Shown piece after piece: positions 49,744 to 58,896 of a stretch of DNA of 64,000 bases. Source of the DNA: Streptomyces sp. V1I1 (GTDB taxonomy: Bacteria > Actinomycetota > Actinomycetes > Streptomycetales > Streptomycetaceae); NCBI RefSeq assembly GCF_030817355.1, contig NZ_JAUSZH010000001.1, positions 372,001-436,000 of the forward strand. The letters are read 5' to 3'. How positions within the stretch are numbered: position 1 is the stretch's first letter; the number at the start of each line of letters is the position of its first letter. The notes under the pieces are model-generated. The model did no database searches, was not told where the DNA came from, and saw only the letters and a program-made list of their open reading frames with translations. Made by a program: the position numbers and the translations under genes.

Positions 49744-50652
49744 TCAGTCCATTGTCCGGTCGGGAAGCGGCTGTTCGGCCCAGATGACCTTGCCTTCGGG
49801 GGTGTATCGGGTGCCCCAGCGGTCGGCGCACTGGGCGACGAGGAACAGGCCCCGCCCGCCCTCGTCCGTGTCGGCCGCGTAGCGCAGATGGGGCGCGGTG
49901 CTGCTGCCGTCGGAAACCTCGCAGGTCAGCTCCCGGTCGAGGATCAGCCGCACGCCGATCGGACCGGTGGCGTAGCGGATGGCATTGGTGATCAGCTCGC
50001 TGAGGATCAGCTCAGTGATGAAGCCGGATTCCTCCAGGTCCCAGTCGGCCAGCTGACCGGCGACGACAGCACGCATATGTCCCACGGCCGCGGGGTCGCG
50101 CGGCACGTCCCAGCGCGCGACCTGATCCTGCGGCAGAACGCGGGTCCAGGCGACAAGCAGGGCGATGTCGTCGCTCGGGCGAGAGGGCAGCAGGGCCTTC
50201 ATCACCGCGCCGCACGTCTCCTCCGGCCCTCCGTCGAAGGTGCCCAGGGTGCTGCTCAGGACTTCGAGGCAGCTGCCGATGTCCCGCTCCCGGTTCCAGA
50301 TGAGGCCGTCCGTGTAGAGGACCAGCTTGCTGCCTTCGGGCAGCTCCAGCTCGGCCGCCTCGAAGGGTAGACCGCCCAGGCCGAGCGGTGGACCGGCGGG
50401 CAACTCGAGAAACTCGACGGTGCCGTCAGGGCGGACGAGCGCAGGCAGGGGATGGCCGGCCCGCGCCATGGTGCAGCGTCCCGGCTCCTCGCCGAGCAGC
50501 ACCGACTCTGCCAGGTCCACAGTGACGAAGTCGGCGAACTGCGGTACCGCCGCCTCGGCCGGTTCCTCGGCGGTCCGGGTCACCTCGAGGGTGGTGCCGA
50601 TGCTCACACTGGCGTCGTACAGCACTTTGAGTCGGCTCCGCGCAGCCTCCAC
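49744..50652 (-). CDS. SpoIIE phosphatase-HATPase regulator, centrally deleted
   Basis: 302 residues. The start (EAARSRLKVLYDASVSIGTT, PQFADFVTVDLAESVLLGEE) is the beginning of a GAF domain. At about residue 57 it jumps to the second half of a PP2C/SpoIIE domain: GRCTMARAGHPLPALVRPDG, LPEGSKLVLYTDGLIWNRER and PSDDIALLVAWT. The C-terminal HATPase_c (anti-sigma kinase fold) is complete: LEESGFITELILSELITNAI and DEGGRGLFLVAQCADRWGTR. The deletion is in frame and removes most of GAF and half of PP2C. The kinase-like domain could still work as an anti-sigma factor. Start 50652 is uncertain; the parent protein may have begun further upstream. Confidence 0.7.
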   Translation of the reverse strand: MEAARSRLKVLYDASVSIGTTLEVTRTAEEPAEAAVPQFADFVTVDLAESVLLGEEPGRCTMARAGHPLPALVRPDGTVEFLELPAGPPLGLGGLPFEAAELELPEGSKLVLYTDGLIWNRERDIGSCLEVLSSTLGTFDGGPEETCGAVMKALLPSRPSDDIALLVAWTRVLPQDQVARWDVPRDPAAVGHMRAVVAGQLADWDLEESGFITELILSELITNAIRYATGPIGVRLILDRELTCEVSDGSSTAPHLRYAADTDEGGRGLFLVAQCADRWGTRYTPEGKVIWAEQPLPDRTMD

Positions 50653-50776
50653 CGTGCCGGACAGCGCCTGAAGCTCGGTTGAGTGGCGCCGGCAGACCCC
50701 CGCCGCTGCGCGGCCACGCGATCAGCTTGTGGCCGGATCGAGGGCGTCGAGCACCTGCCTCGTACCTGCACACCTA

Positions 50777-52303
50777 TCAGTCAACCGAATCCAGGCGGAC
50801 ACCGATGGCGTGGCGGGCGCGACGCCTGCGGTCACCCTCGGGGTTGAGGAACCACTTACGGGCCGAGACCAGCCACCAGCCTGCGGCAAAGCCAAGCACG
50901 ACGAGGACTGCGATCGGGGCGTAGTTGAAGGTCTCCATCGTCACAGGACTGACCTGCGGGAGCATGAACAGGACCGTGATGAAGCCGACCCACATCACCG
51001 CGATGGTGCCGATGACGCGGCTGGCCCGGCCCAGGTGCCACGGTCCGCGTTCAAAGCCCTCCCCCTTGCGCAAACGCAGGAATGTGGGGATGACATAGGC
51101 GATGTACAGGCCGATCACCGCGATCGAGGTAACGGCGGCGTAGGCGGTGATGTTGATCAGGTAGGGCAGGCCGAGGACCAGGGCACCAAGTGCGGCGAGC
51201 CAGACCGCGTTGGTGGGGGTACGCGTGTTGGGGTTGACGCGTTGCCAGACGCGGGAGAAGGGCAGCGCCCCGTCTCGGGAGAACGCATAGATCATCCGGC
51301 TGTTCGCGGTGACGGAGGCCATCCCGCAGAACAGCTGGGCGCCGATGGCTATGAGCAGCAGGATCTTGCCGCCGGCCACGCCGACGGCGTCCATGAAGAT
51401 CTGGGCCGGCGGGACGCCGGTGGAGCTGCCCAGCGCCGCATCGTAGTCCTGGATCGCGAAGGTCAGCCCGACCAGGAGCACGAAGCCGACGACCCAGGAG
51501 ATCCAGATGGAGCGGATGATGCCCCGCGGCCCGGCCACGGCGGCGTTGTTGGTCTCCTCCGTCATATGGGCGCTCGCGTCGTAACCGGTGAAGGTGTACT
51601 GAGCCATCAGCAGGGAAAGCACGCCGACGTAGAAGGTGGAAGACCAGCCCGTGTTGTTCACGAAGCTCCCGAACACGAAGTCCGCGGACTGGTGTTTTTC
51701 GGGGATGAGCGCGAGCGCGCCGACGATGACGAGGACACCGGTGATGTGCCACCACACACTCACACTGTTGAGGATGGCCACCAGGCGCACGCCGAAAGTG
51801 TTGATCAGCCCGTGCAGAGCCAGGATCGCGGCGAAAAGCATCATGGTGTGCCCCGGGGTGGCCGCGAAGTCGAACTGCAGGTCCAGATAGGCATTGAGGA
51901 AGGAGGCGGCGCCGAAGTCGATTCCTGCGGTCACTGCGACCTGGCCGAGCACGTTGAACCAGCCGGTGAACCACGCCCAGGCAGCCGCCGTACGGGGCGG
52001 GGCCAGTTTGTGCGCCCAGAAGTAGAGGCCGGCCGAAGTGGGATAGCTCGAGCACACCTCCGCCATGGCCAGACCGACGAAGAGCGTCATGAGACCGACG
52101 GCGACCCAGCCCCAAATGATCATCGCGGGGCCGCCGGTGTTCATACCGAACCCGTACAGCGTCAGGCATCCGGCCAGGATGGAGATGATGGTGAAGGACA
52201 CGGCGAAGTTCGAGAAACCGGACATACGCCGGGCAAGTACCTGGGTATAGCCCAGCTGGCGCAGGCGTTCCTCGTCCGAGACGGGGGGAATGTCGAAGGG
52301 CAC
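50777..52303 (-). CDS. APC-family amino acid permease
   Basis: 508 residues, 12 membrane helices. The start EERLRQLGYTQVLARRMSGF, SNFAVSFTIISILAGCLTLY is typical of the ACT/GabP-like group (amino acid/choline transporters). GYDASAHMTEETNNAAVAGP, the loop after helix 6, is the group's signature. TM1 breaks and TM6 are intact. The C-terminus is basic (RRRRARHAIG). Substrate is not determinable; relatives carry GABA, choline, or ethanolamine-like amines. GTG 52303 has AAAGGAA 12 nt upstream. It lies 74 bp from the end of the helical-repeat gene, in the same direction, so the two may be cotranscribed. Confidence 0.9.
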   Translation of the reverse strand: MPFDIPPVSDEERLRQLGYTQVLARRMSGFSNFAVSFTIISILAGCLTLYGFGMNTGGPAMIIWGWVAVGLMTLFVGLAMAEVCSSYPTSAGLYFWAHKLAPPRTAAAWAWFTGWFNVLGQVAVTAGIDFGAASFLNAYLDLQFDFAATPGHTMMLFAAILALHGLINTFGVRLVAILNSVSVWWHITGVLVIVGALALIPEKHQSADFVFGSFVNNTGWSSTFYVGVLSLLMAQYTFTGYDASAHMTEETNNAAVAGPRGIIRSIWISWVVGFVLLVGLTFAIQDYDAALGSSTGVPPAQIFMDAVGVAGGKILLLIAIGAQLFCGMASVTANSRMIYAFSRDGALPFSRVWQRVNPNTRTPTNAVWLAALGALVLGLPYLINITAYAAVTSIAVIGLYIAYVIPTFLRLRKGEGFERGPWHLGRASRVIGTIAVMWVGFITVLFMLPQVSPVTMETFNYAPIAVLVVLGFAAGWWLVSARKWFLNPEGDRRRRARHAIGVRLDSVD

Positions 52304-52377
52304 CGGAGAAGGGTTCCTTTCAGGCAGGGACGGACACGTGGATTCCGGGATTTGCCCCGGGTCGGCGGATCATGGGG

Positions 52378-53319
52378 TCAGCGAGGGTCGATCGCCTTCT
52401 GGGCCCAGGCCCGATGGCGCAGGAACAGCTGTGCCGGGTCTCCGCAGTAAGCCCAGGGCAGGCGTGCGGCATACGGGCCGATGGCCTCGAAGACCTCGAA
52501 CGCCTCCTCGTGACGATTGGCGTACGACAAGGCGTGTGCCAGATAGTTGGCGTCGTCCATGAAATGCGCGTGCGGCTGCGGAGCCCGGTAGCGCCACCAG
52601 CCGTCCAGAACTCGATCGATGTCCGGGCAGTCCAGCCACGGGTGGATGGTCAGCCCGTAGGTCCGGCTGTTCTGTTCCAGCCGAATGCGGTGGCTCTCGG
52701 CGTGCGCGACGAGGAGCAGCACCGCGAGAGGCGTGCCGCGCGGCGTTAAGGAGGCCAGCTCGTGGGCCCAGTTGTGCATTTCTCCGTTCGAGCCGTGGTG
52801 GCGCTCGAAGACGTAGGTCAGCAGCTCGTGATAGGCCTCCCGGTTGTACGGGTCGCGAGCGCGTACCTCCCTCCATAACTCCATGAGCGTCTTCCTGTCG
52901 GGGCAGTGCACGCGCAGCAGCACTATCCGCACCACCCATGGGGAGGGATCACTCTCCAACGCTTCGGCGGCGTCCTGGCAGGTCGCCCATGCCTGCTCCA
53001 GCAGCTCCCGCCCACTCTCCGGGCCGACGAGGAGGGAGCGCACGGCTTGGACGTAAGCGAGCATCACGAGGGCATCCGGGTTGGCCCGTTCAGCGTTGGC
53101 CCAGGTTTCCGCCCACCGCAGCCCGGCTGCGCCATGAGCGAGGACCTGCAGCCGGAAGATCCGGCGGTCCCAGTCCTGACCAGTGGCTTGGAGCAGGTCA
53201 CGGGCCGCTTCCCAGCGGCCCATCGCAGTGTCTTGGCACGCACGGCGTAACGTCTCGTCGTCCCGTGCCGGATGAGTATCAAGTGCTGTGGAGGGAGATT
53301 GACCAAGTCTTTTGAACAT
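52378..53319 (-). CDS. Helical-repeat (TPR-like) hypothetical protein
   Basis: 313 residues, cytosolic, alpha-helical: DDETLRRACQDTAMGRWEAA, RDLLQATGQDWDRRIFRLQV, NAERANPDALVMLAYVQAVR and ANYLAHALSYANRHEEAFEV. The repeating helix pairs and conserved Trp/Asp (ATGxDWDRR, RDPYNREAYHEL) suggest a TPR-like scaffold; I know the family only as conserved in Streptomyces. ATG 53319 is chosen because homology with the paralogue at 48512 starts nearby and AAGGTG precedes it; the 59 extra residues from 53496 are Pro/Arg-rich and not coding-like. It precedes an APC permease. Confidence 0.7.
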   Translation of the reverse strand: MFKRLGQSPSTALDTHPARDDETLRRACQDTAMGRWEAARDLLQATGQDWDRRIFRLQVLAHGAAGLRWAETWANAERANPDALVMLAYVQAVRSLLVGPESGRELLEQAWATCQDAAEALESDPSPWVVRIVLLRVHCPDRKTLMELWREVRARDPYNREAYHELLTYVFERHHGSNGEMHNWAHELASLTPRGTPLAVLLLVAHAESHRIRLEQNSRTYGLTIHPWLDCPDIDRVLDGWWRYRAPQPHAHFMDDANYLAHALSYANRHEEAFEVFEAIGPYAARLPWAYCGDPAQLFLRHRAWAQKAIDPR

Positions 53320-53692
53320 CAGGCACCTTGAGGGTGGGGGGTCCCGTCTGCGGTTGAACGACGAACTCTGGTCAGTTGTCAGGGGCTTCGGCCGGGGAGG
53401 AGTGCGGCGAGTTGGGTGTCCGGGACGCGGCGCTGGAGGTCGGGGGTAGGCGTCCGGGGTGCCGACGGGGTTGAGTCTCAGGCTGTCGATGAGCACGGCC
53501 AGGGGGCGGGGCGCCGCATTCGTAACAGGAGACCCTCAGTTCTTGCTCTGGGGAATAGCTTCAGGCGCCATAGCAAGGTGGGTGGAAGGTTGGTCGTAAC
53601 ACATCACCCGGTCCGCCTTCGTGTGCTCGCGGGGCTGCGCGGTGTCCCGCGTGCGCCGTCATTTGGAGGTCCCGAACCGCTTGTTGCCGGTC
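53320..53692. other. Intergenic region upstream of the helical-repeat gene
   Basis: No gene supported. TAGCTTCAGGCGCCATAGCA near 53552-53571 and ATTCGTAACAGG near 53518 are the least GC-rich parts. The promoter of the 53319 gene should lie here. Confidence 0.3.
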
Positions 53693-53730
53693 CCGGGGGC
53701 CGGGTGGTGTCAGGTCCACCCGGCCCCCGG
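53693..53730 (-). terminator. Perfect 15-bp hairpin terminator of the GH39 operon
   Basis: CCGGGGGCCGGGTGG (53693-53707) pairs with 53716-53730 around an 8-nt loop and ends 3 bp before the GH39 stop codon. Confidence 0.85.
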
Positions 53731-53733
53731 AGT

Positions 53734-55590
53734 TCAGCGCCCCGTCAGGCGCAGGAACCGTATGCCCGGCATCGGAACGGTGATCGTGACCGATGCCGTG
53801 CCATCGGCGTCGGCAGTCAGTTGCGCAAGCGGCTCGATCGGCAGGGTGTCGGCCGCATGCAACGCCTCCCACTGCGAGGCGTCGGGCCAGTCACCACCAC
53901 CGAACCCGTCCCAGACACGCTGGATATTGCCGTGCGTCTCGTCCACCCGCCGTGAGGACACCTGGTAGGGCATGTCGGGGCGCAGTCCGGACACCTCAAT
54001 GGTCACCGACCTGTCCAGTACGGTGGCTCCGTCGATCTTCGACTGATCCAGGGTGCCGTTCCACACCAGGACATCCACTGTGGTGCCGTCCTCACCACGC
54101 GTGGCCAGGGCCTCCACCGTCGCCTCGGCGCCGTCCCCGCTCGCCACGGCCGGGATCCGTCCCCCGGACAGCTGGGACAGCAGGTAGAGCGCCCAGAAGC
54201 GGGGCTTGCGCAAATTGCCGACTGTCAGCAGGCCGAAGCCGCCGTGGAACAGTTTGGGCGGCCACCCGAGTTCCTCGAACTGGTCGGAGGCGACCCAGTA
54301 GGAGAGGCAATCGGTCGAGGCAAGGGCGCTCTTCATGCCCCGGAGTACGAAGGGTGCGGCGAACACAGCGTCGCTGACCCGGTGGAAATGGGTCGGAGTG
54401 ACACCCCACTCGGTCCACAGGATCTCCGGTTCCGGCTTGTCGGTGGCTTTGGCGAAGGACTTGGTGAGCGGCCGGAAGTCCAGCGGTGCGTTGCCGTAGG
54501 TGTGGGTGGAAACGAAGTCGACCGGCACGTTGCGCTCGCGGCAGTACTCCAGCAGTGCGCCGACCCAGCCGGCGGCCGCCGACGAGGGGCCGCCGACCCG
54601 GATCCGCTCGTCGACGGACTTCACCGCGCGCGCCGCGACCTCGTAGAGGCGGTGATAGTCGTCCTGGGTGCCGTTCCAGAAGACCTGAAGATTGGCCTCG
54701 TTCCAGACCTCGAACTCCCAGGTCGCGACCGCGTCCGGTCCGTAGCGCTCACGAAGGTGGACGGTGAGGTCGCGGCACAGGTCGCCCCAGCGGTGCCAGC
54801 CCTTCGGGGTGGAGACCAGCGCCTTGTAGTCGAAGACCGTGTACTGCGGGTCGGAGGCCAACTCCACCGGCATGAAGGAGAGTTCGACAACCGGACGCAG
54901 ACCGCCGGCCAGGAGCCTGTCGTAGACCTCGTCCAGGCCGGAGAAGTCGAAGGACCCGTCAGCGCGGACCGTCACCATCTCCGGCAGGAAGGTGCCGTGC
55001 GCCCGCACCGAACGAACTCCGATCTCGTCACGGACAATCCTCAGCGCCTGCCCGTACTCCTGCGCGACATCAGACCCGCCCGGGCCGGGCCCGTCCCGGA
55101 CCAGCAGGGAGAAGTGTTCTGCGCCGATCATGCGCCGCCACACGTCGGGCATCGGGACGGGCTCGGCGGCGGCGGCGACCGAGACGGTGACGGCGGCCGG
55201 GCGCCCGTCGCCCGCCGCGGGAGTGCCGGTCACCGTCTGGGACAGTGCTCCCGCGCCCTCGTCACTCCACGTCGCGACCTTGTACCAATAGGTGCGGCCT
55301 GGCTCGACCAGTGTGTCCGCGTACGGCGGATGCGGCACGGCCAGAACGTCGCCGCCCAGGTGGTCCAGCGGCCGGAACGGCCCGTCGGCGTGGTCGGCGC
55401 GGTGCACCAGATAGCCGAGGGCGCCCTCCACAGGCTGCCAGTCGAGGCGTACGAGCCCAGCGCCGTGGTCAGCGGTCAGGCCCCGCGGCGCGGGAAGTGC
55501 GCCGATGCCGGTCAACCGCTGGTCGCTGAGGACGCCGATCCGTTGCTCCCAGTCGAAGCGAGCAGCGGACTTGTCCGTGGTGTCGGTCAC
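53734..55590 (-). CDS. GH39-family glycoside hydrolase (beta-xylosidase-like) with FnIII domain
   Basis: 618 residues, no signal peptide. Residues 33-125 form a fibronectin III-like domain (APRGLTADHGAGLVRLDWQP to WYKVATWSDEGAGALS). The TIM barrel follows with the acid/base E298 in FEVWNEANLQVFW and the nucleophile E394 in EILWTEWGVTPT, the spacing expected for GH39. A C-terminal beta-sandwich (from about 480) closes it. GH39 enzymes act on beta-xylosides or iduronides with retention. It is the last gene of a minus-strand cluster with an ABC importer and would degrade imported oligosaccharides in the cytosol. Start 55590. Confidence 0.87.
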   Translation of the reverse strand: MTDTTDKSAARFDWEQRIGVLSDQRLTGIGALPAPRGLTADHGAGLVRLDWQPVEGALGYLVHRADHADGPFRPLDHLGGDVLAVPHPPYADTLVEPGRTYWYKVATWSDEGAGALSQTVTGTPAAGDGRPAAVTVSVAAAAEPVPMPDVWRRMIGAEHFSLLVRDGPGPGGSDVAQEYGQALRIVRDEIGVRSVRAHGTFLPEMVTVRADGSFDFSGLDEVYDRLLAGGLRPVVELSFMPVELASDPQYTVFDYKALVSTPKGWHRWGDLCRDLTVHLRERYGPDAVATWEFEVWNEANLQVFWNGTQDDYHRLYEVAARAVKSVDERIRVGGPSSAAAGWVGALLEYCRERNVPVDFVSTHTYGNAPLDFRPLTKSFAKATDKPEPEILWTEWGVTPTHFHRVSDAVFAAPFVLRGMKSALASTDCLSYWVASDQFEELGWPPKLFHGGFGLLTVGNLRKPRFWALYLLSQLSGGRIPAVASGDGAEATVEALATRGEDGTTVDVLVWNGTLDQSKIDGATVLDRSVTIEVSGLRPDMPYQVSSRRVDETHGNIQRVWDGFGGGDWPDASQWEALHAADTLPIEPLAQLTADADGTASVTITVPMPGIRFLRLTGR

Positions 55591-55662
55591 AGGACCAGCC
55601 TTTCGTGTGCGGGGTGTGCGGAATTGCCGGGAACAAGCCGGCCGGGCGGATCGAGGGTCGGC

Positions 55663-57060
55663 TCAGCCGAGCAGAAAGTCCTCACGGCCCAGCAGCGGAC
55701 GGACGCGGGAGGTGAACCCGCCACTGCGGAAGGGCCGTTGGAGCAGACCCGGGCGCAGCCGCTGTGCGAGGGCGGCGAGGACCATCCCCTGGTCCAGGGC
55801 GAGAACGAAGTCCGAGACGCGGCCGGTGGCGGTATTGACCGAGTCGCGGAAACCGTAGGTCTTGTCGTACGCACCGAACTCGCCCGCCAGCGACCGGAGG
55901 TTGGCGACGGCTTCGGACTCGGCATACGGGAGAGCGAGGAACGAGGCGTGCGGGGTGATCGCCCCCGTGGAGGCGTAGTGATCGGTCGTCATGCCGATAG
56001 AGGGAACGCCGTAGGCCAGGTAGCCGCCCTCAGGAACATTGCTGGGCGACAGGCCCCAGAAGCCGGTACCTGTCTCGGTCAGGCCGAACTCGATCTGGCT
56101 GCGGACATAACGGGAGTGGGTCACTCCCCACGCGCGCGGCGACCACTCGCGCTCGGGCACGAACAGCGGCACCATCAGCGCCTCGAACATCGATCCACCC
56201 CAGGAGGGGACAAGCGAGCGCCCACGGTAGGTGTAGTGCCCGGCGAAGTACTCGACGCCGTCGACCGTGCGGTTCGAGCCCTGTGGGACCTGCTCCTGTC
56301 CGTACTGTGGCGGCAGGGTGCGGAACAGGTGCCAGTAGTGGTAGGGCGGCAGGGTGCCGTCGGCCAGCCCGAGATAACTGGCCATCCGCGGCTCGGTGTT
56401 GAGCGCTCCGTAATGGAATCCGGTGACGGTGTTGTCGTCCGTCCAGTAACCGCCGAGCAGCTGGCCCGGACCCTTGACCGGGTCGGCCGCGTCGTATGGC
56501 GTGTAGAAGAAGGACCAGTCGCAGGCGGCGAGCAGGCGCTCGATCCGCCCGCGCAGCACGGGCACCGCGTCCGCCGCGATCCTCAGACCCGTCACCAGCC
56601 AGGCGTTGTCGACCGTTGACAGGAAGGGGCGTACGGGTGCACCGGTGCCCGGCCAGCTGGTGAGAATGGCGCCGGTCGCCGGGTCGTACCAGTTGAACCA
56701 GAAGCCGTGCGCCCGTTCCAGGCCTTCGACGGCGCGCACGGTACGGGCGATCCGGCGGGCTGCTTCGGTCCGGCCGGTCACCCCGAGACCGCCCGCGGCC
56801 ACGGTGGACCACAGCAGGCAGCCGATGTTGGTCGGGGATGTGTTGCCGGAGCGGACAGGGCTACGGCCGCTGAGGTCGAGGGTGTCGGCTGGCAGGCCGA
56901 GCGGCGTGGTGAGCGCCTCCATCGAACGGTAGGTCGCCTGGAACCAGCGGTACAGCGGAGCGTCGTCGGAACGTTCGGCGGCGGCGGCCGTGCCCACGCC
57001 GAGGCCGACAACTGCGGCCGCGCCCGCGCCCGCAGACAGGAAGGTACGACGGTCCATCAT
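55663..57060 (-). CDS. Exported glucoamylase-like glycosidase (Tat substrate)
   Basis: 465 residues. MMDRRTFLSAGAGAAAVVGL is a twin-arginine-type signal peptide (RRTFLS), cleaved near TAAAA. The body is an (alpha/alpha)6 toroid of the Glycoamylase/DUF3131 type: FWFNWYDPATGAILTSWPGT, FLSTVDNAWLVTGLRIAADA, LVPSWGGSMFEALMVPLFVP, YGVPSIGMTTDHYASTGAIT, and TYGFRDSVNTATGRVSDFVL, LALDQGMVLAAL. Such enzymes cleave beta- or alpha-glucan chains outside the cell and would produce the oligosaccharides taken up by the adjacent ABC system. GAGGAG lies 5 nt before ATG 57060. The longer 57402 start runs into the permease gene and is rejected. Confidence 0.85.
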   Translation of the reverse strand: MMDRRTFLSAGAGAAAVVGLGVGTAAAAERSDDAPLYRWFQATYRSMEALTTPLGLPADTLDLSGRSPVRSGNTSPTNIGCLLWSTVAAGGLGVTGRTEAARRIARTVRAVEGLERAHGFWFNWYDPATGAILTSWPGTGAPVRPFLSTVDNAWLVTGLRIAADAVPVLRGRIERLLAACDWSFFYTPYDAADPVKGPGQLLGGYWTDDNTVTGFHYGALNTEPRMASYLGLADGTLPPYHYWHLFRTLPPQYGQEQVPQGSNRTVDGVEYFAGHYTYRGRSLVPSWGGSMFEALMVPLFVPEREWSPRAWGVTHSRYVRSQIEFGLTETGTGFWGLSPSNVPEGGYLAYGVPSIGMTTDHYASTGAITPHASFLALPYAESEAVANLRSLAGEFGAYDKTYGFRDSVNTATGRVSDFVLALDQGMVLAALAQRLRPGLLQRPFRSGGFTSRVRPLLGREDFLLG

Positions 57061-57101
57061 GAGTGCTCCTCGATGGCTGGCGGGCTTGCTCGCAACGCGG
57101 C

Positions 57102-57926
57102 CTACTTCATGCCGGCGGTCGCGATGCCCTGGGTGAAGTAGCGCTGGAGAACGATGAAGACGAACAAGACAGGGAGAATGACCAGGAAGGACCCGGCCAT
57201 CAGCATCCCGTTGGAACCGCCCGCCTGGTTCGGGTCGGTGGCGAACGTGGCCAGCGCGACGGGCAAGGTGTATTTGCCCGGATCGTTGGTGGCGATCAAC
57301 GGCCACACGAAGTTGTTCCAGGACGCCAGGAACGTCAGGATCGACAGCGTCGCGAGCGCGGGCTTGACCAGCGGCATCACGATCCGCCAGAAGATGTACC
57401 ACTCCCCCGCCCCGTCGAGGCGGGCCGCCTCCAGCAGCTCGTCCGGCACAGACATCATGAACTGCCGCATCAGGAACACCCCGAACGCGCCTGCGGCGAA
57501 CGGCAGCACCAGGCCCGCGTACGAATTGAGCAGCTGCAACTTGCTCATCAGTACGAACAGCGGGAGCAGCATCAGATTGCCAGGCACCATCAGCGCACCC
57601 AGGACCAGCCCGAACAGCTGCTTACGGCCGGCGAAGTTCAGCTTCGCCAGCGCATAGCCGAGCATCGAGCAGAAGACCAGATTGCAGGCGGTGACCAAGG
57701 TCGCCACCAGTGTCGAGTTCAGGAAGTAGCGCGGCAGGTCGAGGCGGTCGAGCAGGTCCCGGAAGTTGGTGAGGGTCCACTCGGTGGGGATCCACACCGG
57801 CGGTGAGGCAGCCAGTTCCGGCTTGGTCTTGAACGCGGACAGCGTCATCCACACGAAGGGTGCGGCCATCACGACCAGAGCCGTGCACAGTACGGCCAGG
57901 GTGAGTGTCTTGCGCGCGCGGCTCAT
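57102..57926 (-). CDS. Carbohydrate ABC transporter permease (MalG/LacG type)
   Basis: 274 residues, six membrane helices (LAVLCTALVVMAAPFVWMTL at the start). The EAA loop that touches the ATPase is ELLEAARLDGAGEWYIFWRI. The first residues overlap the upstream permease stop by 4 bp (ATGA). It forms the translocation pore with the 57923 permease. The cluster has no ATPase gene, so it probably uses a shared MsiK-type ATPase encoded elsewhere, as is common for Streptomyces sugar importers. Confidence 0.92.
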   Translation of the reverse strand: MSRARKTLTLAVLCTALVVMAAPFVWMTLSAFKTKPELAASPPVWIPTEWTLTNFRDLLDRLDLPRYFLNSTLVATLVTACNLVFCSMLGYALAKLNFAGRKQLFGLVLGALMVPGNLMLLPLFVLMSKLQLLNSYAGLVLPFAAGAFGVFLMRQFMMSVPDELLEAARLDGAGEWYIFWRIVMPLVKPALATLSILTFLASWNNFVWPLIATNDPGKYTLPVALATFATDPNQAGGSNGMLMAGSFLVILPVLFVFIVLQRYFTQGIATAGMK

Positions 57927-58891
57927 GTGGTGTTGTCCTTCAGCAGGCGGAGCTGAAGCATCGTGATGGCCATGATCACGACCAAGAGCACATAGGCCAT
58001 CGCGCTCGCGTAGCCCATGTGGAAGAAGTTGAAGCCCTCCCGGTACATGTCCAGCGACACCGTCATCGTGCTGTTGGAGGGTCCGCCCTGCGTCATCACG
58101 AACGGCTCCTCGAAGACATTGAGATATCCGATGGTGGTGATGACCGTGGCGTACAGCGTGGTGGGGCGCAGCAACGGCACGGTGATCCGGCGGAACTCGT
58201 CCCACGCGCCGGCGCCGTCCAACCGGGCCGCCTCTCGCACTTCGCCCGGGATGGCCTGCAGGCCGGCGAGGAACAGCACCATCACTGTGCCGAGATTCCG
58301 CCACACCGCCAGCGCGATCAGCGAGGGCATCGCGAGCGTCTCACTGCCGAGGAAGTCCGGCGCGGTCAGCCCGACTTCGGAGGCGACACCAGCGATGAGG
58401 CCGTCGGACGGATCGAGGACGAACCGCCACACCACCGCCACCGCGACGATGCTGGTAACCACTGGCGCGTAGAAGCCGACGCGGAACAACGTGCGTGCCC
58501 GGTCCACCCCCGAGTTCAGCAGGACCGCCGCCGCCATGCCCAGCGCGATGGTGAGCGGTACGCCGACCACGACGAAGTACGCGGTGTTCAGCAGAGCGTC
58601 GACGAACGTGGCGTCGTGGAAGAGCCTCGTGTAGTTGCCGAAGCCGATGAACTTCGCGGAGAACGGATCGGTCACGTTGCCGAGGCCGAAGTCGGTGAAG
58701 CTCATCACGAGCGTGGCGAGGATCGGCAGAGCCATGAAGGTGCCGAACACTGCCAGGAAGGGAGTGGAGAACAGCCATCCGGCGAGATGCTGCACACCCA
58801 TCCTCGAGCGCCGGGGCCGGTCGGCGACGAAGCTGGCCGGACGGCCCGGCGCAGCGCCGGCCTCGATCGGGGTGTCAGTGGTGGCGCCCAT
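57923..58891 (-). CDS. Carbohydrate ABC transporter permease (MalF/LacF type)
   Basis: 322 residues. Six membrane helices after a 35-residue cytoplasmic N-terminus (first helix LFSTPFLAVFGTFMALPILA). The EAA loop is EVREAARLDGAGAWDEFRRI and PLLRPTTLYATVI. Starts 5 bp after the binding-protein stop and overlaps the next permease by 4 bp, so the three form one operon. Confidence 0.92.
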   Translation of the reverse strand: MGATTDTPIEAGAAPGRPASFVADRPRRSRMGVQHLAGWLFSTPFLAVFGTFMALPILATLVMSFTDFGLGNVTDPFSAKFIGFGNYTRLFHDATFVDALLNTAYFVVVGVPLTIALGMAAAVLLNSGVDRARTLFRVGFYAPVVTSIVAVAVVWRFVLDPSDGLIAGVASEVGLTAPDFLGSETLAMPSLIALAVWRNLGTVMVLFLAGLQAIPGEVREAARLDGAGAWDEFRRITVPLLRPTTLYATVITTIGYLNVFEEPFVMTQGGPSNSTMTVSLDMYREGFNFFHMGYASAMAYVLLVVIMAITMLQLRLLKDNTT

Positions 58892-58896
58892 CTCTG

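Noticed and set aside
54244..56619. Open 791-codon plus-strand frame
   Set aside because: Runs antisense to the GH39 and glucoamylase-like genes, which have clear catalytic motifs; only a codon-bias shadow.
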